From the NCBI GenBank assembly GCA_035376985.1, contig DAOSSA010000003.1, positions 1-64,000 on the forward strand: 64,000 nt of DNA, read 5' to 3'. This document shows, piece by piece, positions 52,573 through 62,510 of this stretch; within the stretch, counting starts at the first letter, position 1, and each line of letters opens with the position of its first letter. The position numbers were made by a program, and so were the translations under genes. This stretch comes from Brevifilum sp029548365 (GTDB lineage: Bacteria; Chloroflexota; Anaerolineae; Anaerolineales; Anaerolineaceae). The notes under the pieces are model-generated. The model saw nothing but the letters and a program-made list of their open reading frames with translations, was not told the DNA's origin and did not search any database.

Positions 52573-52662
52573 CGAATTTTGATTCGTGCCGCAAGTACTG
52601 AAGGGTTATAATCATAACGACTTAATTAATTAATGCACACACCGTTAATCATGAGACCAGCA

Positions 52663-54342
52663 ATGAAAATATCTGTACGAATACTCTTCTTGTTATTGAC
52701 CCTTGTTCTGATCGCCTGCGCTGGCTGTTACTCCACAGCCTTGCCAGAGCCAGCGTCACAGCCGACTCTAAATCCGATGACCGCCCACCCGGCGCCCACA
52801 TCCGCTCCCGAAACACAGGCATGGTGGCGTGATATTGTCTTTTATGAGATCTTCGTGCGCAGCTTTAAAGACAGCGATGGCGATGGTATCGGTGATTTCC
52901 AGGGCATTATCCAGCAATTGGATTATCTTAACGACGGAAACCCCAATACCCATGACGATTTGGGCATCCAGGGCATTTGGCTGATGCCTATCAACCCTTC
53001 CCCCTCCTACCACGGTTATGACGTGATGGATTATTACACCGTCAACCCTGACTACGGCACGATGGATGATTTCAAGCAGCTATTGGCTGAGGCGGAAAAA
53101 CGCGACATCAAGATCATCATCGACCTGGTGATCAACCACACTTCGACGCAGCACCCCTGGTTCCAGGCTGCCCAGGATCCAACCTCGGAGTTCCACGATT
53201 GGTATGTCTGGTCGGCTGAACATCCGCAGATTCCCGGCCCATGGTTTCAGAATGCCTGGCACCGAAATTCTGTCAACAACCTGTACTATTACGGCATCTT
53301 TTGGGGCGGCATGCCTGACCTCAATTTTGGTAATCCTGCCGTCAGCGATGAAATGATGAGTATTACCAAATTCTGGCTGGAAGAAGTCGGCGTACATGGT
53401 TTTCGTGTGGATGCCGCCCGCTACCTGTATGCGGATGGCGTCTCCCAGCAGGATACCAAACAGACCATCCAGTGGTTTGAAGATTGGCGGGCATTTTACA
53501 AAGCGATCAACCCATCGGCGTTCACAGTGGGCGAGGTGTGGACGGATCTGCAGGTCACAGCTCGTTATGGTGATGGGATGGATTCCCTGTTCATGTTTGA
53601 CCTGGCTGAGGACATCATAAACGGCGTTTACGTCCCCAATCCCAGGCGGACCATCACCTCGTACCAGGACATACAGAGCTTTTTCCCGGAGGGCGATTTC
53701 AGCACCTTTCTTTCCAACCATGACCAGCAGCGGGTCATGTCGTTTTTTGAAGGCGATACCAACAAAGCCCGTGTGGCGGCGTTTGTCTACCTGACCGGGC
53801 CGGGCGTGCCCTTCATCTACTACGGTGAAGAGATCGGAATGAAGGGCAATAAACCGGATGAGCTGCTACGAACTCCGATGCAATGGTCCGGAGAGCCGGG
53901 CGCAGGCTTCACCAGCGGAACCCCCTGGCAGCCTGTCAATCAGGATTATTCGCAAGTCAACGTTGCCGCTCAGGATGCCGACCCGGATTCGCTGCTTAAA
54001 CAGTACCGGACTCTGGTGCACCTGCGCAATCAAAACCCGGCACTCCGCAATGGCGCGTACCTGCCCTTCACAGCGAGCTGCCAACAGTTGTATCCGATCC
54101 TGCGGGTAGAGGACGACCAGGTTTTATTTTTGCTGGCAAACCTCAGCCGCAGGGAACTGGAAGGCTGTACCATCAACATCGCAGAAAGCCCGCTATCCGG
54201 GAAGTATGACGTCGAGATGCTGTACGGCGATGGTGTTTTCAGCGATTTCAATTTTGGGGAGGATGGCAGCCTGGCGGAGTATTCACTGCCAGAGATCATC
54301 CAACCCTTCCAGCAATTCATTTTGCAGTTGAATGAATCCTGA
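52663..54342 (+). CDS. Secreted GH13 alpha-amylase-family glycosidase (lipoprotein)
   Basis: A 559-residue extracellular alpha-glucan enzyme. The signal ends in LIACAGC, so it is probably lipid-anchored. The (beta/alpha)8 catalytic domain carries the conserved GH13 regions: DLVINHTS, GFRVDAARY with nucleophile Asp250, GEVW with acid/base Glu291 and FLSNHDQQR with Asp354. A C-terminal beta domain follows (about 470-559). The DGDGIGDFQGI loop and YGEEIGM are typical of oligo-1,6-glucosidase and trehalose/neopullulanase-like subfamilies that act on short alpha-glucosides. The ATG at 52663 has GAG seven bases ahead; a start ten codons upstream has none. No transporter is beside it. Confidence 0.92.
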   Translation: MKISVRILFLLLTLVLIACAGCYSTALPEPASQPTLNPMTAHPAPTSAPETQAWWRDIVFYEIFVRSFKDSDGDGIGDFQGIIQQLDYLNDGNPNTHDDLGIQGIWLMPINPSPSYHGYDVMDYYTVNPDYGTMDDFKQLLAEAEKRDIKIIIDLVINHTSTQHPWFQAAQDPTSEFHDWYVWSAEHPQIPGPWFQNAWHRNSVNNLYYYGIFWGGMPDLNFGNPAVSDEMMSITKFWLEEVGVHGFRVDAARYLYADGVSQQDTKQTIQWFEDWRAFYKAINPSAFTVGEVWTDLQVTARYGDGMDSLFMFDLAEDIINGVYVPNPRRTITSYQDIQSFFPEGDFSTFLSNHDQQRVMSFFEGDTNKARVAAFVYLTGPGVPFIYYGEEIGMKGNKPDELLRTPMQWSGEPGAGFTSGTPWQPVNQDYSQVNVAAQDADPDSLLKQYRTLVHLRNQNPALRNGAYLPFTASCQQLYPILRVEDDQVLFLLANLSRRELEGCTINIAESPLSGKYDVEMLYGDGVFSDFNFGEDGSLAEYSLPEIIQPFQQFILQLNES

Positions 54343-54529
54343 ATTTGGAAAACAAGCGGTGAGCAGGCAATGTCTGCATCCTGCCGCCAGGCAGGTTCAA
54401 CCCCAGCAAGATCGATAGCCTGCTGCCAGAGCGGGCATCGATACGTGATCAGGGTTTACGTGTTCGGTTCACACAGGCAGTGCCTCATGATCAAAGCCTT
54501 GCCTGATGATTATTGTAAAGGAGGTCAAA

Positions 54530-55228
54530 ATGAAGGACAACATAAAAATAATAACACCCCGCATGGTGATAATGCTGCTGGTATTTGTTGTGGTTGCGCC
54601 GTTGCTGCCGTTGCTGATCTCCTGGCGGTGGAACTGGTGGGAAGCGTGGGTGTACGCAGCCATCAGCATCGTGGGTTTTGTGATCAGCCGCTACCTGGCC
54701 GGACGCCGCCATCCGGAATTGCTGGTTGAACGCGGACAATATCTGCAGAATCCCAACCCGGAACCCTGGGATAAATACCTCTCACCCCTATCAGCATGGG
54801 GAGGTGTCCTGATCCTCGTGGCAACAGGGCTTGATATGCGTTTGGGACCATCAGCGCAGTTTGGATTGTCTATAAAAATCATCGCAATCATCCTGGTGCT
54901 GGGTGGCTACACATTGGGAGCCTACGCATTGATTGTCAACCAATATTTTTCCGGCTTGGTGCGCATCCAAGCAGAACATGGACATCATGTGATCAATTCC
55001 GGGCCCTATCGTTGGGTGCGTCACCCCGGGTACGTCAGCGCACTTATCACCGATCTATCAATCCCTTTCCTGCTCAATTCCTGGTGGGCTCTGATACCGG
55101 CTTTTTTATTATCGATCATCATCTTCCTGCGAACCGCCTTAGAAGATCAATTCCTGCAAGAAAAGCTCCCGGGCTACAAGAGCTATACGCAAGACGTCCG
55201 CTATCGATTGATCCCCTGGATCTGGTGA
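54530..55228 (+). CDS. Isoprenylcysteine carboxyl methyltransferase-family membrane protein
   Basis: A 232-residue membrane methyltransferase of the ICMT/PEMT fold. Four to five helices (about 11-32, 40-58, 89-107, 117-136 and 176-200) carry the SAM-binding motif GPYRWVRHPGYVSALI between helices and the late Glu in RTALEDQFLQEKLPGY. The family methylates carboxyl groups or amine lipids with SAM; in bacteria the substrate is mostly unknown. A near-perfect AAAGGAGG seven bases before the ATG fixes the start. It is 42 bases before a Nudix gene on the same strand, so the two are likely co-transcribed. Confidence 0.88.
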   Translation: MKDNIKIITPRMVIMLLVFVVVAPLLPLLISWRWNWWEAWVYAAISIVGFVISRYLAGRRHPELLVERGQYLQNPNPEPWDKYLSPLSAWGGVLILVATGLDMRLGPSAQFGLSIKIIAIILVLGGYTLGAYALIVNQYFSGLVRIQAEHGHHVINSGPYRWVRHPGYVSALITDLSIPFLLNSWWALIPAFLLSIIIFLRTALEDQFLQEKLPGYKSYTQDVRYRLIPWIW

Positions 55229-55270
55229 GGTCGCTGAATTTATGATAGCCACTATCAAGCATGAAGCAAG

Positions 55271-55735
55271 ATGATTAAAGCTGTTCTATTCTGGTTATGG
55301 CGGGTCCTGCCCCTTCCGAAGTTTGTTCGCGCTGCCATTGTCTGGATCGGCAATCCAAAATACCTGGTTTCTGTCGATGCCCTGATCTTCAATCCAGAAA
55401 ATGCGTGTTTATTATTCAACCATCCCTATCGCCAGGATTACACCTGGGGATTGCCAGGTGGTTATTTAAAAAAAGGTGAACACCCGCAAACAGCCATTCA
55501 AAGAGAGGTGTTTGAGGAGTCGGGACTTGAAATCCAGGTCATCAAGTTGCTTGATATGACGATGTCAGAAAAACATCACAGGATTACACTGATTTATTTA
55601 GCTGAAATTGTCGGTGAGGTGAAATTCACACCATCGGTTGAAGTGTCTGAGTTCAGGTTTTTCCCGGCAGATCACTTGCCGGAATTGTATCCCAATCAGA
55701 AAGCCCTCATTCAAAAATACAGTCGGCAGCCATAA
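55271..55735 (+). CDS. Nudix hydrolase
   Basis: A 154-residue pyrophosphohydrolase. The Nudix box is complete at residues 63-88: Gly at the start, Glu70, and REVFEESGLEI carrying the metal-binding REVxEE core. Members hydrolyse nucleoside diphosphates linked to some moiety X. The sequence before the box is hydrophobic and basic (KAVLFWLWRVLPLPKFVRAA), perhaps membrane-associating. It is linked to the upstream methyltransferase gene. The substrate cannot be told. Confidence 0.9.
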   Translation: MIKAVLFWLWRVLPLPKFVRAAIVWIGNPKYLVSVDALIFNPENACLLFNHPYRQDYTWGLPGGYLKKGEHPQTAIQREVFEESGLEIQVIKLLDMTMSEKHHRITLIYLAEIVGEVKFTPSVEVSEFRFFPADHLPELYPNQKALIQKYSRQP

Positions 55736-55887
55736 GCCTGCAGAAAAAAGGGACTGCCCTGAAAATAATGCAGGTTATCCTTTTTCCTGGGGCACAGAAA
55801 TACGAGCCCAAATTCCATGGGCTCTATTTCCTGAACATGTCGGACAATCTCTATGACTTTGGATATCCGACAATCACGAGCGTGTCG

Positions 55888-56892
55888 TTATGGCATTTTG
55901 TTATCGAAGGACTGCAAAGCCTTCATGTAATTGGCGCGCTCAAAAACTGCAGGATTTTCAACATGTTTCTGGCTCATGCTGCCGCGCATCCGTTCAACGG
56001 ATGAGTGATCATAGGCGCTCATCCAGTTGGTCATCTCAGCCAACATTTCAGTCGCCCGACCGACGCCACCGGCGAGAAACTCTGAGGCCACCATGGCCAC
56101 ATTGGCGCCAGCCATTACCGCTTTGATCAGGTCAACACCGGTATGAACGCCTGAGGTCAGCGCAAGGTCAGCTTTCACCTGGCCAAAAAGGATTGCCGTC
56201 CAGCGCAAGGGCAACAGTAATTCTGCCGATGTTGAAAGGTTCAAGGTCGGGTCCACTTCCATCTCTTCAATATCAATATCAGGTTGAATGAACCGGTTGA
56301 AGAGTACCAGTCCCTGCGCGCCCGCGTCGGCAAGACGGCGCGCCAGGTTGGGCAGAGCCGTGTAAAAAGGGCTCAATTTCACAGAAACGGGAATTTGCAC
56401 ATGGGTGCACACCGTCTTCACCAGTTCAATCAGGTTATCTTCCAGCTCCATGGCATTTATGTCGGTGCTGGTGGGTAAATAATAGGTGTTTAATTCCAGG
56501 GCATCTGCCCCTGCCTGGGCCATCTTTTGCGCATATTCCACCCAGCCCGAATTCGATACGCCGTTTAAACTGGCGATGATGGGGATATCGACAGCCTCTT
56601 TATTTTGTCGGATTTTCTCCAAATATTCATCCGGACTCACATTATAACGATCAAGGTTGGGGAAATAACTCAGCGATTCAGCATAGCGTTCTGTGCCGTG
56701 CTCCATATAATAATTAAAGGCCAGGCTGTCGTGGGTGATTTGCTCCTCAAACAAGGAATATAAGACCACTGCGCTGATTCCGGCATCTTCCATCCTTTTA
56801 ACAGTACTCACCTTTTTTGAAAGCCCGGAGGCCGCTGCCACCAATGGATTCTTAAGCTCAAGTCCCAGGTAATGTGTTTTTAAATCTGTCAT
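55888..56892 (-). CDS. Dihydroorotate dehydrogenase-like flavoprotein
   Basis: A 334-residue FMN-binding TIM-barrel protein like class 1 DHODs. It starts GLELKNPLVAAASGLSKK, and has the barrel strands with SLNG, ELNTYY, VKLSPF (Lys and flavin contacts), LTSGVHTG and the final MVASEFLAGG phosphate loop. The catalytic base of class 1A DHODs, a Cys, is not evident; the equivalent loop reads NTYYLPTS, and other pyrimidine genes are absent. It follows nifJ on the same strand, and this pairing is, to my knowledge, common in anaerobes, so a redox role beside pyruvate oxidation is more likely than pyrimidine synthesis. GGAGGAAAG fixes the ATG at 56892. Confidence 0.85.
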   Translation of the reverse strand: MTDLKTHYLGLELKNPLVAAASGLSKKVSTVKRMEDAGISAVVLYSLFEEQITHDSLAFNYYMEHGTERYAESLSYFPNLDRYNVSPDEYLEKIRQNKEAVDIPIIASLNGVSNSGWVEYAQKMAQAGADALELNTYYLPTSTDINAMELEDNLIELVKTVCTHVQIPVSVKLSPFYTALPNLARRLADAGAQGLVLFNRFIQPDIDIEEMEVDPTLNLSTSAELLLPLRWTAILFGQVKADLALTSGVHTGVDLIKAVMAGANVAMVASEFLAGGVGRATEMLAEMTNWMSAYDHSSVERMRGSMSQKHVENPAVFERANYMKALQSFDNKMP

Positions 56893-56936
56893 CTTTCCTC
56901 CGATATGTATCAATTGATGATCCTTAGATTAACCAA

Positions 56937-56968
56937 AAATGGTGATGAACCCGGGTTCATCACCATTT
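56937..56968 (-). terminator. Terminator between nifJ and the DHOD-like gene
   Basis: A perfect 16-base inverted repeat (AAATGGTGATGAACCC and its complement, no spacer), followed on the minus strand by TTGGTTAATC after a T run. It would stop most nifJ transcription, so read-through would set the level of the downstream gene. Confidence 0.9.
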
Positions 56969-57005
56969 ATTATACTGGTTTTCGCTGCCAAACTAAAGCT
57001 ATCGC

Positions 57006-60000
57006 TTATTCTTCAGTTTCAGCATCGGGTTTCTTGTAGTGCATATCCGCCATTTGCTGGTAAAGCGTCCAGCGGCTGGCAGCATCCTGCTTGGCGTTGA
57101 CCATCAACTGTTCTGCGCGTGCCTCATTGCTCTGCAGGAGCATGCGATAGCGGGTTTCATTGTATGCGTAATCCTCCACCGGAATTGTGGGCTCCTTGGC
57201 ATCAATGGTCAATGGGTTTTCGCCCTGTGCGCCTAATTCCGGGTTGTAGCGGTAAATCGGCCATACACCGGATTTGACAGCCAGGTCTTGCTGCTGAAGA
57301 CCCAGTCGCATATTGATTCCATGGGCAATGCAGTGGCTGTAGGCAATGATCAATGACGGTCCTGGATACGCTTCTGCTTCGCGTAAAGCCTGCAGGGTCT
57401 GCCTGTCGTTAGCGCCCATGGCAATGCGAGCCACATAGGCATACCCATAAGACATCGCCATCATACCCAGATCCTTTTTGGGAAGATTCTTGCCGTTAGC
57501 GGCAAATTTAGCCACAGCAGCCCTGGGAGTCGCCTTGGACGACTGACCGCCCGTGTTGGAATAAACTTCGGTATCCAGCACGAGGATGTTGACATCGCGG
57601 CCGGAAGCCAAAACATGATCCAGACCGCCATAGCCGATATCATAAGCCCAGCCATCGCCGCCAATGATCCACACGCTCTTACGCACCAGGTAATCAGCAA
57701 TCGTGAGCAAGTTGCGGGCTTCAGGCAGGTCTAATTTTTCTAATATGCCTTTAAGCTGCTCAACGTGAGCTCGCTGTGCTTCCAGCTCTTCTTCAGTTTT
57801 CTGGCTGGCGTTGATAATCGCATCAGCCAGATCACGTCCGACCTGGTCGCTCAGCCTCTCCAGCAGCTCATGCCCATATTCAATGAATTTATCAATCGTC
57901 AGGCGCATACCCAGACCAAATTCGGCGTTGTCCTCGAACAGCGAGTTCGACCAGGCCGGTCCACGACCATCTGCATTGACCGCGTAAGGAGTGGTGGGCA
58001 GGTTGGCGCCATAAATCGATGAACAGCCGGTGGCGTTAGCTACCACCATGCGATCACCAAACAATTGCGTCACCAGGCGAAGGTAAGGCGTTTCACCACA
58101 GCCTGCACAAGCGCCTGAGAACTCAAACAGGGGTTCTAAAAGCTGAGAGTTCTTGACGGTGTGCGGCGAGAAGCTCTTGCGATCCGGGTAGGGAATTGAG
58201 CTGAAGAAAGTCCAGTTTTCAGCTTCCTGCTCGCGGATTGGCGGTTGGGGCGCCATGTTGATCGCCTTACGGCTGGGATTCTCTTTATCTTTGGCGGGGC
58301 AGTTTTCCACGCACAATCCACAACCGGTGCAGTCTTCTGGCGCGACCTGGACAGTGAAAGCCCATCCATCACGGAATTCCCTGAACTTGGCATTGGTGTG
58401 TTTGAAGGTCTCGGGGGATTCGGCAAGGTAAGAATCCTGGTAAACCTTTGTACGGATGGCAGCATGCGGGCACACAAAAGCGCACTTGCCGCATTGGATG
58501 CACAGATCCGGTTCCCAAACCGGGATCTCGAGGGCAACATTGCGTTTTTCCCATTGTGTCGTTGCTGTAGGGAAAGTGCCATCCACGGGCATCTCGCTTA
58601 CCCGCACGTTGTCTCCATCACGATCGATAATCTTGCCCAGCACTTCACGCACATATTCTGGCGCTTCGGCCGGTACCGGGGGTTTCATGGGAATGGTACT
58701 GGTGACTTTGTCGGGGATTTCGACCTTGTACATGTGCTCCAGGGCGCTGTCCACGGCTAAGAAGTTTTGTTTGATTACGGCTTCACCGCGCTTCCCGTAG
58801 GTTTCTTCAATGGATTTTTTAATATGAGCAATCGCCTGCTCCCGGGGCAGAATGCCGCTGATCGCGAAGAAGCAGGTCTGCATGATGGTATTGATGCGCT
58901 GGCCCATGTTGGTTTTATTGGCGACCTCGTACGCATCAATAATGTAAAATTGCAGGTCTTTCTTAATCAGAGCTCCCTGCACCCCGGCTGGCAGTTGATC
59001 CCAAATCTCGTCCGGTCCAAACAGGCTGTTCAGCAAGAAAATGCCTTTCGGTCGGGCGTATTTAAGCATGTCATATTTCTCAAGGAAGCTGAATTGGTGG
59101 CATGCTACGAAGGAAGCTTCATTCTCTGCAATCTGGTACGGGGCTCTGATTGGCTCTGGTCCAAAGCGCAGGTGCGATACGGTGACTGCACCCGACTTTT
59201 TGGAATCGTATTGGAAATAGCCCTGGGCAAAGTTATCGGTTTCTTCGCCAATGATTTTGATGGAGTTCTTGTTGGCGCTTACGGTTCCATCAGCGCCAAG
59301 GCCAAAGAACATCGCCTGGATCACATCGCGTTTCAGGATTTCGTAAGTTGGGTCCCAATCCAGGTTGGTGTGGCTGACATCATCGATGATGCCAACGGTG
59401 AAGTGGTTCTTAGGCGTCTCCTGATCCATTTCATCGAAAATGCCTTTGACCATCGCAGGCGTAAACTCCTTGGAGGAAAGCCCATAACGACCGCCGATGA
59501 CCCTGGGCAGGGTTTCAAAGGGTGCCAGTCCCAAATCGAAACCTTCTTTGACAGCGTTGACCACATCCAGGTAGAGGGGTTCTCCGCCAGCACCAGGTTC
59601 CTTGGTCCGGTCGAGCACTGCAATCACCTTGACTGTGCTGGGAAGCGCTTGCATCAGATGCTTGGTGGAGAAGGGCCGATAAAGCCTGACGGCAATCACG
59701 CCAACCTTCTCGCCGGCATCGATTAATGCTTTCGCTGTCTCCTGTGCGGTTTCAACGCCAGACGCCATCACAACGACCACTTTCTCAGCATCAGGAGAGC
59801 CAACATAGTCAAACAGGTGGTAAGAACGCCCGACTCGTTCAGCAAACTGATCCATCACCTCCTGGACAATATCGGGAGTTTTTTCGTAAAAAGGATTGAC
59901 GGTTTCGCGGCCCTGGAAGAAAACATCAGGGTTTTGGGCAGTACCGCGTAAAACCGGGCGATCGGGTGTAAGAGCGCGCCCCCGGTGCTGTGCCACCAGT

Positions 60001-60593
60001 TCATCGTCAATCAGCGCCCGCAGGTCATCCTCATCCAGCCGCTCAATTTTATTGATCTCGTGAGAGCTGCGGAAGCCGTCAAAGAAGTGCAGGAAGGGAA
60101 CTCGGCTACGCAGGGTCGCTGCCTGGGCGATCAATGCCATATCCTGCGATTGCTGCACAGAATCGCTGGCGAGCAATGCAAAACCGGTCGCCCGCACTGC
60201 CGTGATATCGGAATGGTCGCCAAAGATCGATAACGCCTGGGCAGCAATGGAACGGGCAGACACATTGAACACGGTTGAGGTCAGCTCTCCAGCGATCTTA
60301 TACATATTGGGGATCATCAAGAGCAAGCCCTGAGAGGCGGTAAAGGTGGTGGTCAGCCCCCCCGCTTGCAGCGCTCCGTGTACTGCACCTGCAGCGCCGC
60401 CCTCCGATTGCATTTCAGTCACATCCGGGACGGTTCCCCAGATGTTTTTAATGCCTTCAGCAGCCCATTCATCGGCAAATTCACCCATACCAGATGAAGG
60501 CGTAATTGGGTAAATCGCAATGACTTCGTTTAATCGATACGCAACCCATGCCGTCGCTTCATTGGCATCTGTCATTACCATTTGTCGTGTCAT
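57006..60593 (-). CDS. nifJ: Pyruvate:ferredoxin (flavodoxin) oxidoreductase
   Basis: A 1195-residue single-chain PFOR that turns pyruvate and CoA into acetyl-CoA, CO2 and reduced ferredoxin; it is cytoplasmic and oxygen-sensitive. Domains in order: TPP pyrimidine domain (YPITPSSGMGEFADEW, about 35-50), domain II (about 250-400), the gamma domain, two 4Fe-4S sites (CIQCGKCAFVCP near 700, CTGCGLCVENCP near 755), and the TPP/Mg domain with GDGWAYDIGYGGLDH near 980 and Cys ligands in CAGCGETPYLRL. Length is standard. AAGGAG lies eight bases before the ATG at 60593; a start two codons earlier is less likely. It is the key marker of anaerobic fermentative metabolism here. Confidence 0.98.
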   Translation of the reverse strand: MTRQMVMTDANEATAWVAYRLNEVIAIYPITPSSGMGEFADEWAAEGIKNIWGTVPDVTEMQSEGGAAGAVHGALQAGGLTTTFTASQGLLLMIPNMYKIAGELTSTVFNVSARSIAAQALSIFGDHSDITAVRATGFALLASDSVQQSQDMALIAQAATLRSRVPFLHFFDGFRSSHEINKIERLDEDDLRALIDDELVAQHRGRALTPDRPVLRGTAQNPDVFFQGRETVNPFYEKTPDIVQEVMDQFAERVGRSYHLFDYVGSPDAEKVVVVMASGVETAQETAKALIDAGEKVGVIAVRLYRPFSTKHLMQALPSTVKVIAVLDRTKEPGAGGEPLYLDVVNAVKEGFDLGLAPFETLPRVIGGRYGLSSKEFTPAMVKGIFDEMDQETPKNHFTVGIIDDVSHTNLDWDPTYEILKRDVIQAMFFGLGADGTVSANKNSIKIIGEETDNFAQGYFQYDSKKSGAVTVSHLRFGPEPIRAPYQIAENEASFVACHQFSFLEKYDMLKYARPKGIFLLNSLFGPDEIWDQLPAGVQGALIKKDLQFYIIDAYEVANKTNMGQRINTIMQTCFFAISGILPREQAIAHIKKSIEETYGKRGEAVIKQNFLAVDSALEHMYKVEIPDKVTSTIPMKPPVPAEAPEYVREVLGKIIDRDGDNVRVSEMPVDGTFPTATTQWEKRNVALEIPVWEPDLCIQCGKCAFVCPHAAIRTKVYQDSYLAESPETFKHTNAKFREFRDGWAFTVQVAPEDCTGCGLCVENCPAKDKENPSRKAINMAPQPPIREQEAENWTFFSSIPYPDRKSFSPHTVKNSQLLEPLFEFSGACAGCGETPYLRLVTQLFGDRMVVANATGCSSIYGANLPTTPYAVNADGRGPAWSNSLFEDNAEFGLGMRLTIDKFIEYGHELLERLSDQVGRDLADAIINASQKTEEELEAQRAHVEQLKGILEKLDLPEARNLLTIADYLVRKSVWIIGGDGWAYDIGYGGLDHVLASGRDVNILVLDTEVYSNTGGQSSKATPRAAVAKFAANGKNLPKKDLGMMAMSYGYAYVARIAMGANDRQTLQALREAEAYPGPSLIIAYSHCIAHGINMRLGLQQQDLAVKSGVWPIYRYNPELGAQGENPLTIDAKEPTIPVEDYAYNETRYRMLLQSNEARAEQLMVNAKQDAASRWTLYQQMADMHYKKPDAETEE

Positions 60594-60836
60594 AAACAAA
60601 TCTCCTTTTTGATTGTATTAAGAATTTTGTCAGTTATTTTTTTATAATCCGGTTTCTCTCAGGGCGGAAAAAATCACGAGATGTTCCTGATATTATCCAA
60701 CCATTAAGTATAACCGGTTTACGTCGCTTGTTGATGTAATTTCTTTCCCCTTTGGTGATGTAACCTGTCACATTCACTAACCTGAAAAGCGGATTCCTGG
60801 TTGAACTTTGGCAACAATCTGTCAATGTGATTGCCC

Positions 60837-61376
60837 TTATTCCTCCTTGGGTTTGATGTACGGCATCGCCAAAAAAAGCGCGGCCAGGGTTTTCCCATCA
60901 TGAAATTCGCCTGCAAGCGCTTTTTCCAGCGCTGTTTCCACAGGCATGGTGACCAAATCGATAAATTCATCTTCATCAGGATCCAGGGGCGACGCAAACA
61001 AGCCCCTCGCCAGGTAGGCAAACAAATATTCATTGGAATAACCAGCTGCCAGGTAAAACCCGCCCAGGGGGATGATCTGTTCTGCATCCATGCCAATCTC
61101 TTCGCGAATTTCGCGCCTGGCACCTTCCGGGGGGTCTTCGCCTGCTTCCAGCATGCCGGCAGGCAGTTCAAGCAACATAGAATCAGATCCCACCCGGTGC
61201 TGGTTGACGAAATAAACCTGTCCTCTGGCATCGACGGGAACGATCGTCACCGAATTGTCGTGCTCTACCAAGTCGTAGTCTCGTTCACGACCGTTTGGCA
61301 GGCGCATACGCACTCTGGCAAGATCAAAAACAGGTCCGGAATAAAGTTTTTCTCGATTTAGTGCTTGATAGTTCAT
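60837..61376 (-). CDS. Nudix hydrolase, ADP-ribose pyrophosphatase type
   Basis: A 179-residue Nudix enzyme. The box at residues 74-96 (GMLEAGEDPPEGARREIREEIGM) is complete, and the part before it, VYFVNQHRVGSDSMLLELPAG, is the wording of ADP-ribose pyrophosphatase (NudF-like), where the loop sets the substrate. It would split ADP-ribose into AMP and ribose 5-phosphate in the cytoplasm. It may work in the same salvage flow as the ADP-ribosylglycohydrolase at 22963, although the genes are 38 kb apart. Upstream of nifJ, same strand, 240 bases between. Confidence 0.9.
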   Translation of the reverse strand: MNYQALNREKLYSGPVFDLARVRMRLPNGRERDYDLVEHDNSVTIVPVDARGQVYFVNQHRVGSDSMLLELPAGMLEAGEDPPEGARREIREEIGMDAEQIIPLGGFYLAAGYSNEYLFAYLARGLFASPLDPDEDEFIDLVTMPVETALEKALAGEFHDGKTLAALFLAMPYIKPKEE

Positions 61377-61503
61377 TGGGCTCCTTTGACTGAAAATTGT
61401 TAGTTAACGTTTTGGTGAACTGGCAGAAAAAACCGCTACGTTTTGACAATCCACAAACGCAGCGATTTAAAATCGTGATGAGACGGAAATCACACCCTGA
61501 AGA

Positions 61504-62124
61504 TCAGGGGATCTCAAGCGTCTGACCTACTGTCAGCTTATAAGGTTCTTCCAGCCGGTTGACTGCAATGATTGCCTCTGGTGAAACCGATCCATATGAA
61601 CAAGCAATTGAAAATATCGTCTCACCTGTTCTTACGGTATGTGTGGTTGGATGGGGTTGCAGCGAGCGGTCTCCTTCTCCCCAACTGCCAGTTTGGGGAA
61701 TCTTCAATACTGTCCCCGGGGCCACCAGGGTGTTGGGGCTCAGGTTGTTCAGGCTGAGAAGGGCAGTCGGATCCAAATCAAATCGCCGCGCAATGCAGAA
61801 TGGAAATTCACCGTCGCGAAGGGTGTATTCCTCAGGCCGGGTGAGCGTTGGCACCATGATGGTGGGCGTCAGGGTTGCGGTTGGGCTGAAAAAATCTTCG
61901 GTGGGTTGTTGCGGCTCTAACGGATACCCGGGCTCTTCTGTTCCGGTGGTGGAAGGGACACCTCCTGTAAGACCGCCCGACGGGCTGGTAACGATGATGA
62001 TGGGAGTGGTCATGAGGCCGTCATCAGGGAGTTCTGGGGCTTTTGAGGCTGGCATTTTACAACCAGACAGCACCAGCGCCGAGAAGACAATACTTATGCT
62101 AATGATAAAGATTTTTTTCTTCAT
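61504..62124 (-). CDS. LysM-domain lipoprotein
   Basis: A 206-residue surface lipoprotein (signal ending in LSGC, Cys about 22), a Pro/Thr/Ser-rich stalk (about 30-100, with SPTATLTPTIMVPTLTRP) and two LysM modules near 105-150 and 165-206. The first reads YTLRDGEFPFCIARRFDLDP and the second HTVRTGETIFSIACSYG; both bind GlcNAc polymers such as peptidoglycan. It has no catalytic domain, so it probably attaches to the wall or helps other enzymes do so. The ribosome site is weak. It lies next to a divergent HtrA-type protease gene across a 386-base gap. Confidence 0.85.
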   Translation of the reverse strand: MKKKIFIISISIVFSALVLSGCKMPASKAPELPDDGLMTTPIIIVTSPSGGLTGGVPSTTGTEEPGYPLEPQQPTEDFFSPTATLTPTIMVPTLTRPEEYTLRDGEFPFCIARRFDLDPTALLSLNNLSPNTLVAPGTVLKIPQTGSWGEGDRSLQPHPTTHTVRTGETIFSIACSYGSVSPEAIIAVNRLEEPYKLTVGQTLEIP

Positions 62125-62510
62125 TGAAACATCACTTTCACAGGTAAATCTTGTTTGAAAGGGCAATAATTATCTGAATATTCTGTTAATACGATAGTAG
62201 CATAAACCGTTTTAAGCGTCAAGCATGGGTTGATCACCCATCAATCAATAAGAACAGACCTCTATCATATCATTACCCATTATAATCCAAGTTAAAAATA
62301 CCCACTAATCCTCAATTGACCAGAGATGGTGCGCTAAATCCTGCCAGCCCCAGGAGAAGGCACACCCACTCTGCCAATTCAAGGCCTTCATTACCAGCCG
62401 GTATGAAAACATCGAAGCTCAATTCCTGGGAAAATTTAAATGTAATTTTTAATTTTTGTTTAGAAATGATTTACATTTTCGGGTTATCATCAAAGAATAA
62501 GGAGAAGGCG
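62125..62510. other. Divergent intergenic region with palindrome
   Basis: A 17-base palindrome, ATGGGTTGATCACCCAT (62225-62241), lies between the LysM gene and the protease. A TATAAT is at 62281-62286 on the plus strand with no clear -35, so a protease 5' leader of more than 200 bases is possible. In-frame codons before 62511 lack a ribosome site. Confidence 0.5.

Noticed and set aside
55768..56004. A 78-codon plus-strand frame at the end of the DHOD-like gene
   Set aside because: It mostly overlaps the 3' end of a well-supported gene on the other strand and has no ribosome site.
62316..62510. N-terminal extension of the HtrA-like gene by 65 codons
   Set aside because: It lacks a ribosome site, would bury the signal peptide and has no family similarity; the ATG at 62511 has AAGGAG.
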